Shown here one piece after another: positions 30,402-37,469 of a stretch of 64,000 nt of DNA. Source of the stretch: Stenotrophomonas nitritireducens. GTDB taxonomy: Bacteria; Pseudomonadota; Gammaproteobacteria; Xanthomonadales; Xanthomonadaceae. The stretch's first letter is position 1. Each line of letters opens with the position of its first letter. The position numbers were made by a program, and so were the translations under genes. The notes under the pieces were generated by a model. That model was given only the letters and a program-made list of their open reading frames with translations, had not been told where the DNA came from and made no database searches. The stretch covers positions 1 to 64,000 of the forward strand of contig NZ_LDJG01000003.1 of the NCBI RefSeq assembly GCF_001431425.1, in the 5' to 3' direction.

Positions 30402-30758
30402 ATGCAAACAACCCCGGCCAAATCGTCTGTTCCAGCCATCGTTGGCGCGAGCATCGCCGCCATTGGCGCATCGGTCTGCTGCGTCGTGCCGCTGGTGCTG
30501 GTCCTGCTGGGCATCAGTGGCGCCTGGATCGGCACCCTGACAGCTCTCGATCCCTTGAGGCCCTGGTTCAGCGCCGCCGCCGTACTGTCCTTGGCCGTGG
30601 CGTTTTGGATGCTGTATCGACCGGCGGCACGGTGCGGTGTGGATGGCAGTTGCATCGCCCCGGACGCTCTGCGACGCAGGCGACGTTGGCTCTGGTTGGC
30701 GACAGCCCTCATCGTCCTGTTGCTGCTGTTTCCCTATTACATCGTCTGGATTCTGTAG
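30402..30758 (+). CDS. merT: MerT, mercuric ion transporter
   Basis: A 118-residue inner-membrane protein with three helices. C26/C27 in the first helix (ASVCCVVPL) and C78/C84 in the cytoplasmic loop (ARCGVDGSC) form the two relay pairs that take Hg(II) from MerP into the cell. Normal MerT length. Its stop sits inside the ribosome site of merP (TAGGAGG). No mercuric reductase gene follows. Confidence 0.93.
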   Translation: MQTTPAKSSVPAIVGASIAAIGASVCCVVPLVLVLLGISGAWIGTLTALDPLRPWFSAAAVLSLAVAFWMLYRPAARCGVDGSCIAPDALRRRRRWLWLATALIVLLLLFPYYIVWIL

Positions 30759-30766
30759 GAGGCGCG

Positions 30767-31054
30767 ATGCACAAGTGGATACTGGCCCTGGTGGCTGCTC
30801 TGTCGGTCGGTGCCGCTCTTGCGACGCCCGCAACCGTAGTGATGCTCGATGCTGAGAACATGACCTGTCCCGCCTGCGGCATCACCATCAGGAAGGCGCT
30901 GGAGAAGGTGCCGGGCGTGGCCGATGTGAAGGTGGACACCCGGGCTGAAACAGTCACGGTGACGTTCGAATCGAGCCAGACGGATGCAGCCGGAATCGCG
31001 CGTGCAGTCACGGAAGCAGGCTTCCCGGCCAAGGTGCGGACTGGCGGTGAGTGA
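30767..31054 (+). CDS. merP: MerP, periplasmic mercury-binding protein
   Basis: 95 residues: signal peptide (about 1-20) and an HMA domain with the metal site MTCPACG (C34, C37) and the typical VPGVADVKVDTRAETVTVTF. It scavenges Hg(II) and passes it to MerT. A strong GTAGGAGG ribosome site lies just upstream. The stop region overlaps the start of the GDCCVxC protein gene by eight bases. Confidence 0.93.
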   Translation: MHKWILALVAALSVGAALATPATVVMLDAENMTCPACGITIRKALEKVPGVADVKVDTRAETVTVTFESSQTDAAGIARAVTEAGFPAKVRTGGE

Positions 31055-31259
31055 CGTCAAGCTGGAAAGCATCTTGACCTGCCCGGAGTGCGGCCATCGG
31101 GCGACCGAGACAATGCCCATCACAGCGTGTCAATTCTTCTATGAGTGCACGGGCTGTGGAGCGGTTTTGCGTCTGCATCAAGGCGACTGCTGTGTGTTCT
31201 GCTCGTTCGGAACAGTGCCATGTCCACCGATCCAACAGAACAATCCCTGTTGTGGTTGA
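31047..31259 (+). CDS. GDCCVxC-domain protein of mer operons
   Basis: 70 residues with 11 cysteines: C12/C15 (CPEC), C28, C34/C37 (CTGC), C48/C49/C52 (GDCCVFC), C59 and a terminal CC. This family is found almost only in mercury operons and is presumed to bind Hg(II) or zinc in the cytoplasm; the function is unproven. GTG start at 31,047 overlapping merP. The extra CC at the end is a potential additional thiol site. Confidence 0.85.
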   Translation: MSDVKLESILTCPECGHRATETMPITACQFFYECTGCGAVLRLHQGDCCVFCSFGTVPCPPIQQNNPCCG

Positions 31260-32553
31260 ACCGCGGACTCCGATAATAGTTGGACAGACAGGCTGCGAGA
31301 TCGACTGTGCCACCCTGGAAAGCGCGCCGCTCAACCAGCGGTGTGCATGCGAAGTGGTCGACATCCTCCGTCTGCACGAGTCGATCCGGGGTGCCTTTCC
31401 GGAGTTCACGACTGATCCCGCCGTACACGCGCACTTATTTTCACCCTATGCCTTGTTCGTTGATCGGCCCGCGTTGGAGGCCATGGGACGAGTCGCGGCG
31501 GCGGTCTTCGACGTCGCAGGAAACCCGGGATATAGCCAACGGGTCCTGCAATGGGCCCCTGACATTGCAACCCATGATCCGGGTTCGGCGGGGGGCGTCC
31601 TGGGTCTGGACTTTCACCTGACGGTCGATGGCCCGCGGCTGATCGAGGTCAACACCAATCCAGGCGGTCTGCTCCTCAATGCCTTGTTGCTCGATGCCGT
31701 GCGGTCTTGCGCGCCGCCAGCATGGGCCACCTGGACCAACGCGGCCCAAGCGCGTGATGCGGCCGTCACGGCCTGGATGGAGGATGCTCGGCAGCAATCC
31801 GGGCGCACGCCGTCGCGCCTGGCCATCGTGGACAGCACTCCGCGAGCGCAGTTCCTTTACCCCGAGTTTGTGCTGTACGCGAACGCGTTTCGGGACCATG
31901 GCGTGGACTGCGTGATCAGCGCTCCCGAGGATTTGTCGTTTGGTTCGGACGGGCTTGAGGATGCCCACGGTCGAATCGACACTGTCTACAACCGGTTGAC
32001 CGATTTCGCGCTCGAGGATGCCTCGCATGCAGACATTCGTGAGGCTTACCTGGCAGGGGACGTCGCGCTGATGCCGCATCCCCGAGCACACGCGCTGTTT
32101 GCCGACAAGCGCAACCTTGCGGTGCTCGGGGACCCGGCTCTGCTCGGCGGGTTCGGGGTCGATGCGGGTTCGACGGCACTGCTGGGCCAGGTGATCCCGC
32201 CCACGGTCGAACTCGTGCCCGCGAACCGGGATGCGTTGTGGGCAGTGCGCAACGGATATTTCTTCAAGCCTGCAGCAGGGTTTGGCAGCCGTGGGAGTTA
32301 TCGGGGCGACAAGTTGACCCGGCGGACTTGGGCGTCTATGGCGTCGGCGACCTACATCGCACAGGCCTTCGCGCCACCGAGCATGCGGATCGTGCATGGG
32401 GGCCAGTCCCTCAAGGCGGATGTGCGCTGCTTCGCGTCCGAGGCGGGTGTCCTGTTGTTCGCGGCCAGGCTGTACCAGGGCCAGACCACGAACATGCGCA
32501 CCCCCGGTGGTGGATTCGCAGCGGTGCTCACGTCGTCACGGATCGAGGAGTGA
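31252..32553 (+). CDS. ATP-grasp-like ligase of unknown substrate
   Basis: About 433 residues. Recognisable ATP-grasp features are the metal/phosphate motif EVNTNPGG at about 132-139 and, later in the chain, FFKPAAGFGSRGSYRGD, which looks like the nucleotide-binding loop. The reversed order of these motifs suggests a circularly permuted ATP-grasp, as in glutathionylspermidine-synthase-like or tyramine-ligase-like proteins. The start is uncertain: a GTG at 31,252 overlaps the previous gene; other starts lie further in. The overlap suggests the gene is the last of the mer transcript. It could make a thiol or peptide that handles mercury, but that is only inference. The substrate is not known. 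Confidence 0.65.
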   Translation: MVEPRTPIIVGQTGCEIDCATLESAPLNQRCACEVVDILRLHESIRGAFPEFTTDPAVHAHLFSPYALFVDRPALEAMGRVAAAVFDVAGNPGYSQRVLQWAPDIATHDPGSAGGVLGLDFHLTVDGPRLIEVNTNPGGLLLNALLLDAVRSCAPPAWATWTNAAQARDAAVTAWMEDARQQSGRTPSRLAIVDSTPRAQFLYPEFVLYANAFRDHGVDCVISAPEDLSFGSDGLEDAHGRIDTVYNRLTDFALEDASHADIREAYLAGDVALMPHPRAHALFADKRNLAVLGDPALLGGFGVDAGSTALLGQVIPPTVELVPANRDALWAVRNGYFFKPAAGFGSRGSYRGDKLTRRTWASMASATYIAQAFAPPSMRIVHGGQSLKADVRCFASEAGVLLFAARLYQGQTTNMRTPGGGFAAVLTSSRIEE

Positions 32554-32589
32554 TTCCCCACCGGAGCCGACCCTTGGGGCGTGTCGTGG

Positions 32590-33693
32590 CTACAGCCAGG
32601 CGAGTGCCGATTCAGCCAGTTCGCGCTCCTCATCGATCGCGACGTTCCATATGCTCGGCCCGCCCCCGCGGTCGATCCGCGTGGCTCCAGCATCGTTGAC
32701 GTCAGGTGCCAGCGCCAGGCCGAGCCAGGCCAGTCGCGCGACGATGCGAGCCCGCAAAACCGGCGCGCGATGGCCGATGCCGCCGGAAAAGACGACATGG
32801 TCGAGACCGCCAATTGCCGTGGCCATGGCCGCGATGGACTGCGCAATCCGGACTGCAAAGAGCTCCACGGCAAGCTGGGCCTGCGGGCCGGGATCCGTCA
32901 GCAACACGCGCATGTCGCCATGGCCGGCGATTCCGGCAAGGCCTGCACTGCGGTACAGGCCGTTTTCAAGCGCCTGCGCATCCAGGCGTTCATGCCTCAG
33001 CAGATACAGCAACGCGCCGGGATCGAGATCTCCGGAGCGGGTAGGGCTCGGGATTCCACCCAGCGGAGTGAGCGCCATGGTGGTGTCGCGGCTGCGGCCG
33101 CCCTCGACGGCGCAGACGCTGCAGCCACCCCCCAGATGCGCGAAGACAGCGCGGCCCTTCAGGATTCCAGCGTCGTGGCTGGCCACTATGCGGAGCGCGG
33201 AGGCAAAGGCGAGTCCATGGAAACCGTAGCGGCGGATGCCCAGCGCATCCCATGCTTCAGGGACAGGCAAGCGCCGGCTCCAGGGCGCGAGCGACGCGTG
33301 GAAGTCGGTGTCGAAGGCCACGCCTTGGCGCGCGTGCGGCCAACGCATGCGCGCGGCACGCGCGAAAGCGAGGGCTACCGGCTGGTGCAAGGGTGCGAAC
33401 GGCACCAATGCATCCAGTTTCGCGAGCACGGTTTCGTCGAGCTCGCGGGCGTCGTGAAGGTCACCGCCATGTACGATTCGGTGCACCACCACGTCGGGGC
33501 TGGGCCACGGCTCCGACAATGCCTCGAGCAGGGTGGCAAGGCGCTCCTGCGCATCCACGCCGACTGGAATTTCGGCCCGGGAGCGCTCGAGCAGACGAGA
33601 CTGCGCGCCGTGTCCCTCAGTGTTGAACAGATAGGACGCGCCCTTGAGGGTGGACGAGCCAACGTTGAGTGCAAGAAGCCGGCGCGTGGTCAC
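32590..33693 (-). CDS. ackA: Acetate kinase
   Basis: 367 residues, a little short for the family (about 400). It converts acetyl phosphate and ADP to acetate and ATP. Motifs: LALNVGSSTLKGASYLF (usually GSSSxK), VVVHRIVHGGD, FDTDFHASL, RRYGFHGLAF, FAHLGGGCSVCAV and FSGGIGHRAP. GTG start 19 bases after the P-type ATPase stop. It is the last gene of the 12-gene block and uses the acetyl phosphate made by the phosphoketolase four genes upstream. Confidence 0.9.
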   Translation of the reverse strand: MTTRRLLALNVGSSTLKGASYLFNTEGHGAQSRLLERSRAEIPVGVDAQERLATLLEALSEPWPSPDVVVHRIVHGGDLHDARELDETVLAKLDALVPFAPLHQPVALAFARAARMRWPHARQGVAFDTDFHASLAPWSRRLPVPEAWDALGIRRYGFHGLAFASALRIVASHDAGILKGRAVFAHLGGGCSVCAVEGGRSRDTTMALTPLGGIPSPTRSGDLDPGALLYLLRHERLDAQALENGLYRSAGLAGIAGHGDMRVLLTDPGPQAQLAVELFAVRIAQSIAAMATAIGGLDHVVFSGGIGHRAPVLRARIVARLAWLGLALAPDVNDAGATRIDRGGGPSIWNVAIDEERELAESALAWL

Positions 33694-33712
33694 AGGTGTC
33701 CCCGAATCATGT

Positions 33713-35788
33713 TCATGGGGACCGCACCGCCCGGCGCAACAACTGCGCATTGATTGCCACAACGACGGTGCTCAGCGACATGAGCACTGCCCCAAGCGCA
33801 GGTTGCAGCAGGATCCCCCATGCGGCGAGAACGCCAGCGGCGAGAGGGATGGCGACGATGTTGTAGCCGGCGGCCCACCACAGGTTCTGGATCATCTTGC
33901 GATAGGTGGCCTTGCTCAATTCGATGATCGCTGGCACGTCGCGCGGGTCGCTGCGCACGAGTACGACGTCGCCGGCCTCGACCGCGACGTCCGTCCCTGT
34001 GCCGATGGCGATGCCGACGTCGGACGTGAGCAGCGCCGGAGCGTCATTGACACCGTCACCCACCATCGCGACGCGCTTGCCCTGGGCCTGCAGCTCCTCG
34101 ATCTTTGCCACCTTGTCCTCGGGCAATACCTCGGCGAAGACGGTGTCGATGTTGAGTTCCTTCGCGACCGCGTTTGCGACCGCCGTGGAATCACCCGTCA
34201 GCAGGACAACCTCCAGTCCTTCGTCGTGCAGCCGCTTGACCGCGTCGAACGATTCGGGACGGATGGCATCCGCGATCGCAAATACGGCGAGCACCCGGTC
34301 GCCTTCCACCAGGTAGGTTGCAGATTGACCATCGGCTGCCGCTGATTCGGCAGCCCGCCGAAGCGTCTCCGGCGGTTCGACCGCGAGCATTCTCAACAGA
34401 CCCGGCCCGCCAACGTGAAGCGAGCGCTCCTCGACGACTGCGCGCACGCCGCGTCCCGGCATGGACTCGAAGTCCTGCGACATCGGAACGTCGATGCCAT
34501 GTTCCTTGGCGCTGGTCATCAGCGCCTGCGCGATCGGATGTTCAGCGTCGCGCTGGACCGACGCGGCCACGCGAAGCACCTCGTCGTCGGTGAGTCCATC
34601 GGCGGCAGTGGTCTTCACGACGCGGTGCGAACCGAGCGTGAGCGTGCCTGTCTTGTCGAACACGACCGTGTTCAGCAAACGGGCCTCTTCCAGGCCGCGT
34701 CGATCGCGCACGAGCAGGCCGTTCCGTGCGCCAATCGTGGTCGAGATGGCGGTCACCAGCGGGATGGCCAAACCCAGCGCATGGGGACAGGCGATCACGA
34801 GCACGGTCACTACGCGCTCGATCGTGAAGCTCCACGGTCGACCGAGGAGTGGCCAGACAATGGCGGTAACCGCGGCGGAGACGATGGCGATGATCGTGAG
34901 GTAGAACGCCGCCCGGTCCGCCAGGGCCTGGGCGCGCGAGCGCGACGTCTGGGCCTGCTCGACGAGCCGCATGATACCCGCGAGCGCGGTCTCGTCGCCG
35001 GTTCCCGTCACCTCGACACGCAACGAGCCCTGTCCGTTGACGGTGCCGGCGATCACCCGGTCGCCCGTCGACTTGTCCATCGGCTTGGACTCGCCGGTGA
35101 TCATCGCTTCGTTGACGGCGCTGGTCCCTTCCTTCACGACGCCGTCGGCGGGAATGCTCGCGCCGGGCCTGATGAGCAGCAGGTCGCCGCGCTTCAGTTC
35201 CGCGACAGGGACTTCCTTCGCGGTACCGGCCTCATCCAACCGCACCGCCATATCAGGCAGCAGCTTCGCGAGTTCCTTGAGAGCGCCCTGTGCCTGGTTG
35301 ATCGAACGCATCTCGATCCAGTGGCCGAGCAACATGATCGCCACCAGCGTCGCCAGCTCCCACCACAGGTCCAAGCCCTCGACAACGCCGAGCGTGACCA
35401 ACGCGCTGTAAAGGAAGGCGACGGTGATCGCAAGCGAGATCAGCGTCATCATGCCCGGCAGGCGATTTCTCAGCTCGTGGTATCCGCCGCGGAGGAACGG
35501 CGAGCCGCCGTAGAAGTACACGATCGTGCCGAACACCGCCGGGATGTACGCCGACCCCGGGAACTGTGGTGCGGTGTAGTCGAACCAATGCTGGATCATC
35601 CCGCTCCAGATCAGAGTGGGGATGGTCAGCAGCAGCGTGAGCCAGAACTTGTCGCGGAAGCTCGCCACGCTGTGGCCGGCATGCTTGTCGTGCCCGGCAT
35701 GGACGTCACCTTCAGCACCCGTGCGGGGATGCGGCGGTTGCTCGCCGTGCGCCTGATGATCTTGATGATGATGATTGTGTTGCGTCAT
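33713..35788 (-). CDS. CopB-type (P1B-3) copper-translocating P-type ATPase
   Basis: 691 residues. A His-rich cytoplasmic tail (MTQHNHHHQDHQAHG and further HAGH) replaces an HMA domain. Actuator loop TGES at 231-234, transmembrane metal motif CPH at 334-336, phosphorylated D377 in DKTGTLTLG, and a GDGVNDAP hinge. CPH ATPases are Cu(II)/Cu(I)/Ag exporters. It lies 63 bases after the UbiB-like gene in the 12-gene block and just before acetate kinase. Confidence 0.93.
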   Translation of the reverse strand: MTQHNHHHQDHQAHGEQPPHPRTGAEGDVHAGHDKHAGHSVASFRDKFWLTLLLTIPTLIWSGMIQHWFDYTAPQFPGSAYIPAVFGTIVYFYGGSPFLRGGYHELRNRLPGMMTLISLAITVAFLYSALVTLGVVEGLDLWWELATLVAIMLLGHWIEMRSINQAQGALKELAKLLPDMAVRLDEAGTAKEVPVAELKRGDLLLIRPGASIPADGVVKEGTSAVNEAMITGESKPMDKSTGDRVIAGTVNGQGSLRVEVTGTGDETALAGIMRLVEQAQTSRSRAQALADRAAFYLTIIAIVSAAVTAIVWPLLGRPWSFTIERVVTVLVIACPHALGLAIPLVTAISTTIGARNGLLVRDRRGLEEARLLNTVVFDKTGTLTLGSHRVVKTTAADGLTDDEVLRVAASVQRDAEHPIAQALMTSAKEHGIDVPMSQDFESMPGRGVRAVVEERSLHVGGPGLLRMLAVEPPETLRRAAESAAADGQSATYLVEGDRVLAVFAIADAIRPESFDAVKRLHDEGLEVVLLTGDSTAVANAVAKELNIDTVFAEVLPEDKVAKIEELQAQGKRVAMVGDGVNDAPALLTSDVGIAIGTGTDVAVEAGDVVLVRSDPRDVPAIIELSKATYRKMIQNLWWAAGYNIVAIPLAAGVLAAWGILLQPALGAVLMSLSTVVVAINAQLLRRAVRSP

Positions 35789-35851
35789 GGGTCTGCCTTC
35801 CTGGATGCACTGATGCGCCGGGCACCAGCGGGGAGATAGATCAGTGTTCTG

Positions 35852-37444
35852 TTACAAGTGTCCCGATCTGGCGATGGCCATCACCAGCCGCAGTGAGAGC
35901 AATCCCGCAGCAGCGAAAGCCACCATAGCCAGGAAAGGCATGTGACCGAACACTTGCGGGCCGTCGGAATGCAGGCTCAACAGCGCACCGCTTACGTACA
36001 GGCCCAAGGTGACCAGGGCCAACGCCAGCCGGTTGCCCGTGCGCGCGATTGCCTCCTGCGTGGAACTCAGGCCATGGTGGTGTACGGAGAAGGCGGGTCG
36101 TCCGTCGCTCAGTTGCGCCTGCCGCAACAGGTCGGTGGCGATCTGTGGCAGTTGGCGCGCAGTGCGGGCCAGCCGCATGGCAAGCGGCCTGTTGCCGCTG
36201 GGGCGGCTGGCTTCGGCAATGTCGGCGATCGCGGCCGCCTGCGCGGACAGCGTCCCCAGCAGGTCCAGATTCGGATCCAGCGCCCGCAGCGTGTTCTCGA
36301 CCAGGAACAGCGTCCGGATCAGGGACAGCAGGTGGGCCGGAAGCCGGAAGCCAGCGCCCTGCCCAATGCGTGCCACGCGCCAGATTGCCTCGGCAATGGA
36401 CCACTGCGCCAGCGGACGGCTGGCCATCTCGGCCAGGATCAGGTGGATCTCGCGCACATGCGAGCGGCGGTCGACCTGCGACGGGAAGAAGCCCATGGCG
36501 ATCGCTGCATCCAGCACGCCCTCGGCGTCGTCGGCCGCAATGGCCTCGACCATGCCGCCGAGCGCGAGCCGGGATGCAGGGTCGAGCACGCCGATCGATC
36601 CAAAGTCATGCAGGCACAGGCGACCGTCGTCAAAGAAGAACAGATTCCCCGGGTGCGGGTCGGCATGGAAGACGCCGGCGCCGAAGAGCTGATGCACGTA
36701 GGCACCGAGCAGCGCCCTTGCCAGTGCGGGAGCGGCCGCTGTGCCGTACGCGGCCTCCAGACGGGTCCCGTGGCTTCGATCCTGCACAAGCACGTTGCGG
36801 GTGGCATACGGCTCGACGACGTGCGGCTGGGTGATGCCGGGCAGGGCATCCAGCACCTTGGCCATGCGCCGCATGTTCTGCGCCTCGTGACGCATGTCGA
36901 TCTCGTCACGCAGGAATGCGCCTAGTTCGTCCACCAGTTCGAGCGGCCGGTGGCGTTTCAGTGGCGGCCAGATCCACTGGGCGACGCGCATCGTGCGCCG
37001 CAGGAGCAGCAGATCCGCCTGCACCTGGGCATGGATCCCGGGGCGGGTGATCTTGACGACCACATCGCGACCATCATGCATGCGCGCTGGATGGATCTGG
37101 GCCACTGAAGCCGCGGCCAGGGGCTTGTCATCGAAGCTGGCGAAAAGTTCGCCGACCGGCGCGCCAAACGCCTGTTCGACGATACGCATGGCCTCCTCCG
37201 CCGGGAAGGGGGGCACATCGCTGTGCAATCGCGACAGCGCCTCGCGATAGGGCGCCGGCAGCAGGTCCCAGCGCAGGCTCAAGCCCTGGCCCAGCTTGAC
37301 GAAGGTGGTGCCCAACCCCACCAGTGTGGTGCTGACGTATGCCGGAAGCAGGTCGGGTGCACGTCGGCGCAGGCGCAGCACGGCGACGCCGAGCTTGAGT
37401 CCCGCCCAGGCAATCTGGCCTCCGCGCCGCACCGTGCCCGCCAT
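35852..37444 (-). CDS. ABC1/UbiB family atypical kinase
   Basis: 530 residues. Kinase-like fold with KxGQ motif (FVKLGQGLSLR), the ASVAQIH loop, VVVKI lysine, EIDMRHEAQNM, catalytic HADPHPGN and metal-binding LHDFGSIG, then two C-terminal membrane helices. UbiB proteins support ubiquinone synthesis, probably by moving lipids with ATP. This is an accessory copy, so its lipid may differ. ATG 37,444 has GGGAG 10 bases upstream; it begins 25 bases after the phosphoketolase stop. Confidence 0.85.
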   Translation of the reverse strand: MAGTVRRGGQIAWAGLKLGVAVLRLRRRAPDLLPAYVSTTLVGLGTTFVKLGQGLSLRWDLLPAPYREALSRLHSDVPPFPAEEAMRIVEQAFGAPVGELFASFDDKPLAAASVAQIHPARMHDGRDVVVKITRPGIHAQVQADLLLLRRTMRVAQWIWPPLKRHRPLELVDELGAFLRDEIDMRHEAQNMRRMAKVLDALPGITQPHVVEPYATRNVLVQDRSHGTRLEAAYGTAAAPALARALLGAYVHQLFGAGVFHADPHPGNLFFFDDGRLCLHDFGSIGVLDPASRLALGGMVEAIAADDAEGVLDAAIAMGFFPSQVDRRSHVREIHLILAEMASRPLAQWSIAEAIWRVARIGQGAGFRLPAHLLSLIRTLFLVENTLRALDPNLDLLGTLSAQAAAIADIAEASRPSGNRPLAMRLARTARQLPQIATDLLRQAQLSDGRPAFSVHHHGLSSTQEAIARTGNRLALALVTLGLYVSGALLSLHSDGPQVFGHMPFLAMVAFAAAGLLSLRLVMAIARSGHL

Positions 37445-37469
37445 CAACGCGCGCTCCCGGTTGGACAAC

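Noticed and set aside
32554-32589. Terminator between the ATP-grasp and acetate kinase genes
   Set aside because: Only a 5-bp stem with a long loop could be drawn, too weak to report.
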